NCBI GenBank assembly: GCA_030018275.1
Contig: JASEGB010000006.1
Span: 29,130 to 93,129, forward strand
Length of the DNA stretch: 64,000 bases
Direction: 5' to 3'
DNA from: Actinomycetota bacterium
GTDB lineage: Bacteria; Actinomycetota; Aquicultoria; Subteraquimicrobiales; Subteraquimicrobiaceae
Below the pieces are notes generated by a model, which searched no databases, had not been told where the DNA came from, and saw nothing but the letters and a program-made list of their open reading frames with translations. Below, one piece after another: positions 18,605 through 27,297 of the stretch; position 1 is the first letter of the stretch; each line of letters opens with the position of its first letter. The position numbers and the translations under genes were made by a program.

Positions 18605-19408
18605 ATGACCCAAAAGATGGTGGAGTTCGTGGAAACCGACATAATCAGGATAAAAGGGGAAACGACCCTTGAAGACATCTATCGGGAAATCGAGGGTCAT
18701 GAGCTTTTCGTGGAGCCATTGAGTGCCAAGCAGGCGATTAGTGATTTCATCTTGGGCGGTGGATTGGGTTTCAATTCCCTCAACGAGGGCACCTTTGGCT
18801 CGAAAGTCTTCGGTCTTAAGGTCTCATCTCCGGTTAAAAGTTTTGAATATGGGATGGACTATATGACCCTTTATAATATGGGCTTTCCCCTTCACAGGAT
18901 TATAGAGGGATCTCCTCACCACATCTACAACAGGGAATTCGGCAAAATCATTCAAGTTACCGTGCCCATTCGCTTGAGAGAAGAGATTGAAGTCCGTTAC
19001 ATCGCCAAGGATGTAGATGAAATCTTCACCCCGAGGACGGCGACAAATCTCCTTTTTCTCAATGATTTTGGTGCGAAATTGATCGGGCTCGACAGCCCTG
19101 GTTGGATAGCCACTTATCCCAAAGATTTTCCGGGTGAGGGGGAGTTGAAGAACGAAATTTGGGAGAAGAGATTTCTCTTGGATCGATTACCGAAGGATCA
19201 TGGGATTTTGAGTGTATTCACCCTTCGCAGTGGTTTGGGGGTGATCTTCAGGTCCTTTGAGGGCGTGGAGGGTCTCTTCCTCGCTTTGGTTACCAAGAAG
19301 GGTGTGTTTATAAAAATGTCGGGGAAGGAGGCAAAGCTCAAAGATATTGAGGGTAAGATCTCCAAAGTTTCGATGCGAACGAGATTAAATTCAAAATTCA
19401 AAAATTAA
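18605..19408 (+). CDS. GlcE-like protein with partial FAD-binding fold
   Basis: The 267-residue product is not a standard family member, but its first third resembles the PCMH FAD domain of GlcE/GlcD: IIRIKGETTLEDIYREIEGH, then FILGGGLGFNSLNEGTFG and KVFGLKVSSPVKSFEYGMDY. The canonical cap domain of GlcE is not obvious in the remaining 180 residues. It starts at ATG right behind the Fe-S subunit and probably makes the third subunit of the complex. The last residues (NSKFKN) are encoded by an AAATTCAAAATTCAAAA repeat that continues past the stop, so the C-terminus may have been altered by the repeat. Confidence 0.65.
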   Translation: MTQKMVEFVETDIIRIKGETTLEDIYREIEGHELFVEPLSAKQAISDFILGGGLGFNSLNEGTFGSKVFGLKVSSPVKSFEYGMDYMTLYNMGFPLHRIIEGSPHHIYNREFGKIIQVTVPIRLREEIEVRYIAKDVDEIFTPRTATNLLFLNDFGAKLIGLDSPGWIATYPKDFPGEGELKNEIWEKRFLLDRLPKDHGILSVFTLRSGLGVIFRSFEGVEGLFLALVTKKGVFIKMSGKEAKLKDIEGKISKVSMRTRLNSKFKN

Positions 19409-19515
19409 GCTCCGAGGGTCCGAGGTCGAGGTCTTATAATTTTTGACTTCGGACTTAAAATAATTTTGGATTTTGATCTGTAATTTTGATTTTTGATCTT
19501 TGCATTTTAAATTGT
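19385..19515 (+). repeat. AT-rich and GTCCGAGG short-period repeats after the GlcE-like gene
   Basis: Copies of AAATTCAAAATTCAAAA, then GAGGGTCCGAGGTCGAGG, then TTTTGATTTTTGATCTTTGC words fill the gap before the lipoate ligase gene. The last word recurs almost exactly at 27424-27450 in the gap between rnfG and rnfE. No gene is seen in the gap. Confidence 0.75.
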
Positions 19516-19543
19516 TCAACGACGATGGAGAATTTAACCTGCA

Positions 19544-21118
19544 ATGAATAAGTGGCGAGTGCTGGACACAGGGATACGCACAGCGGCTGAAAATATGGCA
19601 CTGGATGCGGCGATACTGGAGGCTAAAGCCAAGGAACTCATCCCTAACACCTTGCGCTTTTTACGATTCTCCCCTCCTGCCGTTTTGGTTGGCTATCATC
19701 AGAGCATAGAGCGGGAGGTTAGAGTCGATTTCTGTCGCCAAAATGGCATCGACATAAATAGACGAATAACCGGTGGGGGAGCGATATTCTTTGACCGTTC
19801 TCAGCTGGGCTGGGAGCTCATCGGATCCAAGGAGAGTTTAAATTTCTCGGTTGCCTCGGAGACATTTTTTAGGAAGGTATGCTCCGCCGTTATTTGTGCC
19901 TTAAGAAAATTGGGTCTTAATGCTTCCTTTCGCCCGAAAAACGATATAGAAATCGATGGAAGGAAGATTTCCGGTACCGGAGGGACTGAAGAAGGGGGTG
20001 CTTTTCTCTTCCAAGGGACCTTACTCATGGACTTCGATGTGGAGATGATGCTAAAAACCCTCAAAATACCGGTGGAAAAGCTTAAAGAGAAGGAGATAGA
20101 ATCCGTGAAGGACAGAGTCACCTGGTTAAAACGGGAGTTGGGTTACCTGCCCAGCTTGGGAGAGGTCAAAAGGTCCATAAGGGAAGGCTTTGAGGAGGTA
20201 TTCCAAGTTGAATTCTTCGAGGGAGATTTAACCGCGGAAGAAAGGAATTTATTCGGGGGGAGAATGGATGAATTCTGCTCGGACGAGTGGATTCACAAGG
20301 TGAGGTATCCCATCCACGAGAGGCAAATCCTCAAATCAACCCGTAGGGTGAAGGGTGGATTGATTCGGGTCACGCTGGCAGTAAACACCAGACCCAGGCG
20401 GATACAGAGCGCCTTAATCACAGGAGATTTCTTCGCCTTTCCCAGGAGGACCATCTTTGACCTCGAGGCGACTTTGAAGGACATCGAGGCCAGCGAGGAG
20501 TGCGTCAGAGAAAAGGTTCTCCACTTCTTCGAGAATGAAGGACATAAAGTCCTCGACGTTTCACCGGAGGATTTCATTGAGGCAATTACCGAAGCGTTGA
20601 GTAAGATAGAATACCCGAGATATGGTATATCCTTATCTGAAGCAAACAGAATCTTCACGGTGAACGGCACCCTTGAGGAGATCCTTAAGAAAAACATTCC
20701 CATCCTGCTCCTCCCCTATTGTGCCAAACTTAAGGGCTGCAAGTTTAGATACGAAAAGGATTGCACCGAATGCGGAAAATGTAGCGTTGGCGAGGCTTAC
20801 GGGATCGCTAGGGGGAAAGAGATTGTGCCCACTACCATTGTCAACTTTGAAGATCTGATGGATACCCTTGAGATGTGTAAAACTCAAGGCATCGAGGCCT
20901 TCATGGGTAGCTGTTGTGAAGCATTTTATGCCAAACATCGAGAGGACTTTGAGAGGGCGGGACTGCCCGGAATATTGATCAACATCGATAATAATACCTG
21001 TTATGGCCTCGGCAAAGAGCAGCAAGCTTATGCTGGGACATTTGAGAATCAAACGCAGTTGAGGTTGGATTTACTTAGGAAAATCTTTTCAAATATCTCA
21101 CCCCCGGCAAGGATGTGA
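19544..21118 (+). CDS. Lipoate-protein ligase fused to DUF116
   Basis: The 524-residue protein joins three parts. Residues 1-250 are an LplA-type catalytic domain with RRITGGGAIFFD (about 68-79) and KNDIEIDGRKISGTGG, whose lysine matches the catalytic lysine of lipoate ligases. Residues about 255-380 resemble the ligase accessory (LplB) domain. Residues about 385-524 are a cysteine-rich DUF116 domain (LLPYCAKLKGCKF, CTECGKCSVGEAYG, MGSCCEAFY). It would attach lipoate or octanoate to the GcvH-like carrier. It is followed 4 bp later by the LipT-like gene, and two radical SAM genes come next. DUF116 may bind an iron-sulfur cluster; its role is unknown. Confidence 0.85.
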   Translation: MNKWRVLDTGIRTAAENMALDAAILEAKAKELIPNTLRFLRFSPPAVLVGYHQSIEREVRVDFCRQNGIDINRRITGGGAIFFDRSQLGWELIGSKESLNFSVASETFFRKVCSAVICALRKLGLNASFRPKNDIEIDGRKISGTGGTEEGGAFLFQGTLLMDFDVEMMLKTLKIPVEKLKEKEIESVKDRVTWLKRELGYLPSLGEVKRSIREGFEEVFQVEFFEGDLTAEERNLFGGRMDEFCSDEWIHKVRYPIHERQILKSTRRVKGGLIRVTLAVNTRPRRIQSALITGDFFAFPRRTIFDLEATLKDIEASEECVREKVLHFFENEGHKVLDVSPEDFIEAITEALSKIEYPRYGISLSEANRIFTVNGTLEEILKKNIPILLLPYCAKLKGCKFRYEKDCTECGKCSVGEAYGIARGKEIVPTTIVNFEDLMDTLEMCKTQGIEAFMGSCCEAFYAKHREDFERAGLPGILINIDNNTCYGLGKEQQAYAGTFENQTQLRLDLLRKIFSNISPPARM

Positions 21119-21122
21119 TAGC

Positions 21123-22283
21123 GTGTCCACCTTGAAATACGACTTAGTCATTGTTGGGGCTGGACCAGCTGGTAGTTCAGCGGCAAAAGCCGCTTCTGAG
21201 GAAGGTATAAGCGTCCTCGTGTTGGAGAAAAAGGCAAGTATCGGGAGACCCGTTCAATGTGGCGAGTTCGTTCCCAAAGCCCTTTGCAGGGAAGTGGACA
21301 TTGATGAGCGATGTATTGCCCAGGAAGTCGACATAATGAGGACATATATGCCCGACGGGGAAATCATTGAGACGAGTTCTCCGGGGTTCATATTGGATAG
21401 AGCCCTCTTTGATGAGCAATTGGTCCTTGAAGCCGCAAAAGCGGGGGCTCACATCCTGCTCCGAACCAAGGCCATCTCCATCTATGGGAGAAAGGTCATC
21501 GCAAGACCTGTCTGGCGACAGGCAGGATGCGATGGTGAGGAGATAAATATAGAAACCAAGGTGGTAATCGGTGCCGATGGTCCCATCTCCACCGTTGGTG
21601 GCTGGATCGGTCAAGTCAATCGAGAGTTCGTTCGTTGCCTGCAATATGAGATTCCCTTAACCCGGGGCATCGAAACCACGGGGGTCTACTTCGATCTCAG
21701 GTATAGAGCAGGCTACGGTTGGCTTTTCCCAAAAGGTGAGAGGGCAAATGTGGGAGTGGGCATTAGAGTCAAAAGTCAAAAGTCAGGAGTCAGGAGTGGA
21801 GGGACGAAGGACGAGGGACGAGCATTGAAGGAGGCACTCGAGCATCTTGTTTCGAGGCTAGAGAGGGATGGAAATATCGAGAGGAGCATTTTAAGGGTGA
21901 GCGGTGGGCTCGTTCCCGTGGGAGGGTATTTGCGAAGAACCTGGGGTGGAAATATCCTTCTGGTGGGAGATGCTGCGGGGCAAACGGATCCCATCTCCGG
22001 AACGGGAATCCTCTCTGCCATCCTTTGCGGAAAGATCGCCGGGAGAATCGCTGCCATGTCCATAAAGCGGAATGATTTGGAAATTTTAGGGGAATATGAG
22101 GTGGAATGGAAGGATATTCTGCAGAAACCACTGAATAGGGCCCTCAGAAGACGTAGATTCCTAGATACCCATTGGCCCTGCCCGCCATCGCTTAACTCAT
22201 CGACGGATAACGGCGAGAAAGAACTATCGCAACTTTTGAGGGAGAACTGGGCCGCATTTAGGAGTTATTATCGTGAAACCTAA
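21123..22283 (+). CDS. Geranylgeranyl-reductase-family FAD oxidoreductase, LipT-like
   Basis: This 386-residue flavoprotein opens with the FAD dinucleotide fold DLVIVGAGPAGSSAAKAA (residues about 6-23) and has a second FAD motif GGNILLVGDAAGQTDPISG near residue 280. The family includes geranylgeranyl reductases, but its position between lipoate ligase and two radical SAM genes matches LipT of the sHdr-linked lipoate pathway, proposed to supply electrons. It starts with GTG and overlaps the next gene by 11 bp. It carries two repeat insertions in frame, at 21506-21530 and 21770-21823, both at likely surface loops. Confidence 0.8.
   Translation: MSTLKYDLVIVGAGPAGSSAAKAASEEGISVLVLEKKASIGRPVQCGEFVPKALCREVDIDERCIAQEVDIMRTYMPDGEIIETSSPGFILDRALFDEQLVLEAAKAGAHILLRTKAISIYGRKVIARPVWRQAGCDGEEINIETKVVIGADGPISTVGGWIGQVNREFVRCLQYEIPLTRGIETTGVYFDLRYRAGYGWLFPKGERANVGVGIRVKSQKSGVRSGGTKDEGRALKEALEHLVSRLERDGNIERSILRVSGGLVPVGGYLRRTWGGNILLVGDAAGQTDPISGTGILSAILCGKIAGRIAAMSIKRNDLEILGEYEVEWKDILQKPLNRALRRRRFLDTHWPCPPSLNSSTDNGEKELSQLLRENWAAFRSYYRET
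21506..21530 (+). repeat. CCTGTCTGGCGACAGGCAGG palindromic repeat inside the LipT-like gene
   Basis: The palindromic word CCTGTCTGGCGACAGGCAGG is in frame and encodes the WRQAGC stretch. A close relative, TGCCTGTCGGCAGACA, stands alone in the rpoZ-coaBC gap at about 62527-62542. This looks like a short mobile palindrome that entered a coding loop. Confidence 0.65.
21770..21825 (+). repeat. Two short-period repeats inside the LipT-like gene
   Basis: AGTCAAAAGTCAAAAGTCAG and GAGTC words are followed by GGGACGAAGGACGAGGGACG in frame. They encode a polar loop (VKSQKSGVRSGGTKDEGR) between conserved segments of the flavoprotein. The first family is the one in the tRNA spacers, the second the one in valS and pyrF. 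Confidence 0.8.
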
Positions 22284-23202
22284 GATAAGGGAACTGCTGG
22301 AAAATTCGAGGGAACTGTCCTGGCGAAATTTCGGTAGGAAAATCACCTTCTATCTGCCGGGGATGTTTATCTTAAATGGAGACCGAGGCAGGTACCCAGC
22401 GATCTCCATAACCGGAAATGAATGCGAACTCAATTGCGATCACTGTCGTGCCCGGATATTGGGGCCCATGATCCACGCCACAACGCCCGAGGTATTGGTG
22501 GAGAGGTGCCTAAAGCTAGAGGAGCAAGGATATATCGGCTGCCTAATAAGTGGAGGCAGCTTAAGGGATGGAACCCTACCCTGGCTTAGATTTGTCGATG
22601 CCCTGGCCAGGATAAAGGAGGAAACGAATTTAAAAATCTCCGTACATACCGGATTGATAAATTTTGATACCGCTCAGAGACTCAAGGAAGCGGGTGTGGA
22701 TCAAGCTCTTATAGATGTCATAGGAGATGATGAAACTCTCAAGCGCGTATACCATCTGGATGTGGGGATTGAAGCCATAAAGGACTCATTGGATGCCCTG
22801 ACTACAGCGGGGATTCCCATCGCCCCCCATATCGTCGTTGGATTGTACTATGGCAGAGTAAAAGGGGAGTTCGTTGCCTTAGGTATGATTTCCGATTACA
22901 ACCCATCTGCTCTGGTGATAGTGTCTTTGATGCCATTGCCGGGGACGCCGATGCGGGATGTCTCCCCTCCCGATTCTCAAAAGATCGCCGAAATTTTAGC
23001 TACCGCCCGCTTGAAAATGCCCAATATCCCAATTTCTCTTGGCTGTGCACGTTTGAGGGGAAAGGATGGCAGCCAGATCGAGATTATGGCCATCGATGCT
23101 GGGGTAAACAGAATGGCTTTATGGTCGGGAGAGGCGATGGAGAGGGCAAAGCGGTATAATCTAAAAATCGAATTTCGCAAGACCTGCTGCTCAATTGAGT
23201 GA
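22273..23202 (+). CDS. Radical SAM protein, LipS1/LipS2-like
   Basis: The 309-residue product has the radical SAM cysteines as CELNCDHC (CX3CX2C, about residues 54-61) in a TIM-barrel-like protein with GCLISGGSLRDG and APHIVVGLYYG. With the next radical SAM gene it matches the paired LipS1 and LipS2 enzymes that insert the two sulfurs of lipoate in sHdr-type organisms. Which of the two it is cannot be decided here. It starts at GTG inside the end of the LipT-like gene. Further cysteines at the C-terminus (KTCCSIE) could serve an auxiliary cluster. Confidence 0.75.
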   Translation: MKPKIRELLENSRELSWRNFGRKITFYLPGMFILNGDRGRYPAISITGNECELNCDHCRARILGPMIHATTPEVLVERCLKLEEQGYIGCLISGGSLRDGTLPWLRFVDALARIKEETNLKISVHTGLINFDTAQRLKEAGVDQALIDVIGDDETLKRVYHLDVGIEAIKDSLDALTTAGIPIAPHIVVGLYYGRVKGEFVALGMISDYNPSALVIVSLMPLPGTPMRDVSPPDSQKIAEILATARLKMPNIPISLGCARLRGKDGSQIEIMAIDAGVNRMALWSGEAMERAKRYNLKIEFRKTCCSIE

Positions 23203-23207
23203 GAAAA

Positions 23208-23280
23208 GACGATAAGCCACTTACGATTAGCGGTCCTCGGAAAAATCTTCAAACCGCTGATCGCTCATCGCTAATCGAAA
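23208..23280 (+). repeat. Inverted degenerate repeat between the two radical SAM genes
   Basis: The gap holds CTTACGATTAGCGGT and, after a short spacer, AACCGCTGATCGCTCATCGCTAATCG. These are imperfect inverse copies with a short-period ATCGCT pattern, and the gap can fold into a hairpin. It separates otherwise tightly packed genes. Confidence 0.6.
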
Positions 23281-23295
23281 AGGGAATGGTGAAGC

Positions 23296-24360
23296 ATGGA
23301 GATTCAAGGTTCCCTCCAACAAAAAGAAGAGGGCTTGAGGGAGAGTCCAGAATACTTGAGGACGAGCATGGCTGCGGCCATAACCCTCGGTTTCCGTCCC
23401 GGACGTTTCTATAGAGACGCCAAGTTACCCTGCATCAATTTGCTGATGACCTATTCGGAGGGATGCGCGGCCAATTGCGCATATTGTGGCCTTTCTAAGG
23501 GACGCTCAGGGGAATTTGACCAAAAGAGTTTCATCAGGGTGGATTGGCCGGTTTATGGGCTGGATGAGATAATAACTCGAATCGAGGAACGGAGGGATAG
23601 GATTAAGAGGATCTGTGTCTCCATGATCACAAATCCCAGGGCCACAAGGGATTTGATCACAATCGTAGAAAGGATCAAGGCCCATTTAGATATCCCAATC
23701 TCTTTGCTCATTACCCCTACAATTCTCAAGGTAAAGGACCTTGTGGAATTTAAGGAAGTGGGGGCGGATATGATAGGTGTAGCTGTGGATGCCGCTACAC
23801 CGGAGCTCTTCGAGAAGCATAGGGGAAGAGGTGTCCGCGGTCCACACAGGTGGGAGACCTATTGGGAGGTGTTCAGGAAGGCTGTGGAAATATTCGGTCT
23901 CCGCAGGGTGGGAGTCCATCTCATCGTTGGGCTGGGTGAAACCGAGAAGGAGATGACCGCCACCATTCAAAGGGTACATGATCTGGGTGGAAGCACCCAC
24001 TTATTCTCCTTTTATCCCGAGGCAGGTTCCAGGCTTGAGAATCAATCTCCTCCACCCATGGGTCAGTACAGGAGAATCCAGCTTGCGAGATATCTCATAG
24101 ATGAGGACATAGCCACCTTCGAGGATTTTATCTTCGATCAAGAAGAGGGACTCAAGGATTTTGGGATATCGGAGGATAGTTTGATGGGCATCATCGATAC
24201 GGCTTTTCCCTTTATGACCAGCGGATGCCCAAGTGACGATGGAGAGGTGGCTTGCAATCGGCCGTATGGAAATGAACTACCTGGTCCCGAAATAAGGAAT
24301 TATCCATTTAGGTTGGAGAGGGAAGACATCGAGCGAGTAAAAATGGAATTGTGGAAATGA
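23296..24360 (+). CDS. Radical SAM protein, second LipS-like enzyme
   Basis: The 354-residue product carries CAANCAYCGLSKGR (CX3CX2C, about residues 54-67) and later HLIVGLGETEKEMTATIQR, typical of radical SAM enzymes of the lipoyl/biotin synthase group. It is the partner of the preceding radical SAM gene. It starts at ATG 23296 with AAAAGGGAATGG upstream. A C-terminal SGCPSDDGEVACNRPYG stretch has additional cysteines. It ends about 90 bp before rnfC. The role in lipoate assembly follows from the neighbours, not from residues alone. Confidence 0.75.
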   Translation: MEIQGSLQQKEEGLRESPEYLRTSMAAAITLGFRPGRFYRDAKLPCINLLMTYSEGCAANCAYCGLSKGRSGEFDQKSFIRVDWPVYGLDEIITRIEERRDRIKRICVSMITNPRATRDLITIVERIKAHLDIPISLLITPTILKVKDLVEFKEVGADMIGVAVDAATPELFEKHRGRGVRGPHRWETYWEVFRKAVEIFGLRRVGVHLIVGLGETEKEMTATIQRVHDLGGSTHLFSFYPEAGSRLENQSPPPMGQYRRIQLARYLIDEDIATFEDFIFDQEEGLKDFGISEDSLMGIIDTAFPFMTSGCPSDDGEVACNRPYGNELPGPEIRNYPFRLEREDIERVKMELWK

Positions 24361-24452
24361 TTGACCAATTTAATAATTGTCAAAATCTGTATTTTCGTTA
24401 TATAAATGTTTATAAGTCATAAATCACCTATTTTAAAGAAGTAAGGAGGAAG

Positions 24453-25766
24453 ATGAGACCAAGGACTTTTGAGAGAGGCATCTATCTTTTAGGGAGGAAA
24501 GAGGCTACACAAAACAAGCCCATTGAGGATATCCCCTTGCCACCGGAGGTGGTCATCCCCCTGCACCAGCACGTTGGTGCTCCCTGTGATCCCTTGGTCC
24601 AAAAGGGGAATAGGGTTCTAGTCGGACAGAAAATAGGGGATACCGATACCTTTATTTCCGCACCAATCCATGCCAGTGTCTCTGGAGAAGTCAAGGCCAT
24701 CGAACCCCATCCCTATTTCATGGGCACAGAGGTTTTGAGCGTGGTTGTAGTCCCCGATGGTGAGCAGGAAGAAGTAAGACTTGAAGTACCAGATCAAGAT
24801 AAACTCACCCCAGATCGGGTACGATCCATAGTTAGAGAGGCGGGCATCGTGGGCTTAAGCGGAACGGTCTTTCCCACACACGTCAAGCTCTTGCCCCCGA
24901 AGGAGAGACCCATCGATAGTGTGATCATAAACGGCTGTGAATGTGAACCCTACCTCACCGGCGACTACAGAAGTATGCTCGAATCAACGGAATCCTTGAT
25001 CGTTGGATTGAAAATAATCCTGATGACTGTGGGGGCAAAGAAGGGCTACTTTGGGATCGGGGTCGATAAAGCCGAGGCCATAAAGAGGATTGAGGATTTA
25101 ACGGCTCGCGAACAAAACATCGAAGTGGTGCCGCTGGACACCAAATATCCCCAGGGTTCGGAGAGGCATTTAATCAAAGCAATTTTGGGAAGGGAGGTTC
25201 CGAGGGATGGAGTGCCCATGGATATTGGAGTCCTGGTCCAAAACGTCGCCACCACCATCGCCATCACACAAGCTGTGAGGGAAGGAAAACCTCTCATGGA
25301 ACGGGTGCTCACCGTAACCGGGCCGGGAATAAAAAATCCAAAAAATTTGAGGGTGAAAATCGGCACCGTGGCCAGGTATCTCATCGAGCGATGCGGAGGC
25401 TTCGAAGGTGAGCCCGGGAAGATAATCTTCGGAGGGGTAATGCGAGGGGAGGCCCAATTCAGTTTGGATGTGCCCGTGGTCAAGGGGTCACAGGGCATAG
25501 TAGTGCTGCCCAAAGAGATGGCTGAAATTTCATCCCCGCGCCCCTGCATTAGATGTGGTAGGTGCGTGAAAGTGTGTCCGATGTCTTTGATACCCGCCTT
25601 CATCGTTACTTATGTGATGGAGGACAAGATCGATGAGGCAAATGCCGCGGGGGTGCTGGAATGTATAGAGTGTGGAGCCTGTGGTCTCATCTGTCCAGCG
25701 GAGATACCCTTCATTCAATATATAAGATTTGCCAAGAACATCTTGCTTAAGGAGAGAAAAACCTAA
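24453..25766 (+). CDS. rnfC: Rnf complex subunit RnfC
   Basis: RnfC is the peripheral NADH- and FMN-binding subunit of the Rnf ferredoxin:NAD+ oxidoreductase, which pumps Na+ or H+. The 437-residue product has the RnfC opening PLPPEVVIPLHQHVGAPCDP, the NGCECEPYLTGD motif (about residue 152) and two C-terminal [4Fe-4S] sites CIRCGRCVKVCP and CIECGACGLICP. It starts at ATG after AAGGAGGAAG. It opens an rnfCDGEAB order, as in clostridia and other anaerobes. Confidence 0.96.
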   Translation: MRPRTFERGIYLLGRKEATQNKPIEDIPLPPEVVIPLHQHVGAPCDPLVQKGNRVLVGQKIGDTDTFISAPIHASVSGEVKAIEPHPYFMGTEVLSVVVVPDGEQEEVRLEVPDQDKLTPDRVRSIVREAGIVGLSGTVFPTHVKLLPPKERPIDSVIINGCECEPYLTGDYRSMLESTESLIVGLKIILMTVGAKKGYFGIGVDKAEAIKRIEDLTAREQNIEVVPLDTKYPQGSERHLIKAILGREVPRDGVPMDIGVLVQNVATTIAITQAVREGKPLMERVLTVTGPGIKNPKNLRVKIGTVARYLIERCGGFEGEPGKIIFGGVMRGEAQFSLDVPVVKGSQGIVVLPKEMAEISSPRPCIRCGRCVKVCPMSLIPAFIVTYVMEDKIDEANAAGVLECIECGACGLICPAEIPFIQYIRFAKNILLKERKT

Positions 25767-25782
25767 GGAGAGAAAGTCCAAC

Positions 25783-26742
25783 ATGGCTCCGGAAGAACTC
25801 GAACTTGTTGTATCCGTTCCACCCCATATCCGTGAAAGGGAAGAAGTTTTCCAGATCATGTTCTGGGTTATCTTAGGCTTGTTGCCTGCAACCCTTGGAG
25901 GCATTTACTTCTTCCACTTTTATGCAATAAAGGTCATCGTACTCTCCATTTTAGCTGCGGTTGCAACGGAGGCTTTATTCCAAAAAGCCCGAAGGTTGCC
26001 CGTAACCATAAACGATGGCAGCGCCATTGTTACTGGTCTTCTTCTGGCTTTATGTCTGCCTCCAAAGGTTCCATGGTGGATTCCCGTGGTCGGTGGGTTC
26101 ATCGCCATCTTTCTGGGCAAGCAGATATTCGGAGGTCTGGGCTATAATATTTTCAATCCCGCCCTTGTCGCTAGAGCTGTGCTCCTTTTATCATGGGCTG
26201 AACATATGACCAAGGATTGGTATACCGCTTTGAAGGTCGACGCCATCGCCAGGGCAAGCCCCTTGTTCCTTGCCAAGCAGGTAAAAATGGGTTTATTTCA
26301 GTTGGATCTGACTCGTTTCTACAAAATTTGCTTATTCGGTAATCCCAGTGGTTGCATCGGCGAAGTTTCGGTATTGCTCCTTTTAATTGGGGGCGGTATT
26401 CTCCTCTGGCGAGAGATCATCGATTGGCGCATTCCCGCGGGTTTTATTGGAAGTGTCGCCGTCCTTTGTCCGCTTTTGGGGATGGATCCGATCTTTCATG
26501 TTCTCGCCGGGGGCTTGATCCTGGGAGCCTTCTTCATGGCCACCGATTACGTGACCTCACCCATCACCCCAAATGGAAGATTGCTTTTCGGTATAGGCTG
26601 TGGTGTCATCACCATATTGTTGAGGTCTTACTCTATATTACTGGAGGGTGTGACCTACGCCATTTTATTCATGAATGCCTGCACACCCTTGATCGATAAA
26701 TATATCCAACCGCGAAGATTTGGAGTTTCGAAAGGGAAATGA
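25783..26742 (+). CDS. rnfD: Rnf complex subunit RnfD
   Basis: RnfD is an integral membrane subunit that carries covalent FMN. The start is placed at ATG 25783 with AAGGAGAG upstream, giving MAPEELELVVSVPPHIRER as in family members; the open frame extends further back without a ribosome site. The 319-residue product has about ten hydrophobic helices, GLGYNIFNPALVARA and, near the end, MATDYVTSPITPNGRLLFG. It overlaps rnfG by 4 bp. Confidence 0.95.
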   Translation: MAPEELELVVSVPPHIREREEVFQIMFWVILGLLPATLGGIYFFHFYAIKVIVLSILAAVATEALFQKARRLPVTINDGSAIVTGLLLALCLPPKVPWWIPVVGGFIAIFLGKQIFGGLGYNIFNPALVARAVLLLSWAEHMTKDWYTALKVDAIARASPLFLAKQVKMGLFQLDLTRFYKICLFGNPSGCIGEVSVLLLLIGGGILLWREIIDWRIPAGFIGSVAVLCPLLGMDPIFHVLAGGLILGAFFMATDYVTSPITPNGRLLFGIGCGVITILLRSYSILLEGVTYAILFMNACTPLIDKYIQPRRFGVSKGK

Positions 26743-27296
26743 GGAATATTATAAGATTGGGGATAACTTTAATGATGGTTTGCTTTATAGCGGCTGGCAG
26801 TTTAGCTGCTACTTATAGCCTTACAAAGGAAAGAATTGCCTTGCAGAAGATGGAAGAGCAATTCAAGGCGTACATGGAGCTCCTCCCTGGGATAACGAGC
26901 GCCAAAGATTTCAAGGAGAGAAAGGATTTGTATCCCAAATTTAAGAAGGAGTACAAGGATTTGGACAAGGTCTTCGAGGGCTATGTGGAGGGGGAAAGGG
27001 TTGGTTTCATCGCTCAAAAGATACCAAAGGGCTATAAGGGACCAATAAAACTGGCCGTGGGAATAACCTTAAACGGAAAAGCGAGTGGAATCGCCGTCAT
27101 AGAACACAGTGAGACTCCGGGTTTGGGTGCTAAAATAGAGGAAGCCTCATTCCAAAAGCAATTCAGGGGGAAATCCCTAAGTGATCCAATCGAGGTGGGA
27201 GAGGATATAGATGCCATCAGTGGCGCCACCACGTCGTCAAAAGCAGTTACAAATGCGGTCAAAGAAGCCCTTGAGTTATGCGAGAAGATAAAATAA
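26739..27296 (+). CDS. rnfG: Rnf complex subunit RnfG
   Basis: RnfG is anchored by one N-terminal helix (residues about 6-26) and holds FMN on a threonine. The flavin site DAISGATTSSKAVTNAV is seen at about residues 154-170. The 185-residue length is normal. It begins ATG in an ATGA overlap with rnfD. The flavin transferase ApbE that this subunit needs is not encoded in the window. Confidence 0.95.
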   Translation: MRNIIRLGITLMMVCFIAAGSLAATYSLTKERIALQKMEEQFKAYMELLPGITSAKDFKERKDLYPKFKKEYKDLDKVFEGYVEGERVGFIAQKIPKGYKGPIKLAVGITLNGKASGIAVIEHSETPGLGAKIEEASFQKQFRGKSLSDPIEVGEDIDAISGATTSSKAVTNAVKEALELCEKIK

Positions 27297-27297
27297 C

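Noticed and set aside
23203..23295. CRISPR-like pattern of repeats
   Set aside because: The units are short, imperfect and inverse, with no spacers of even length and no cas genes in the window.
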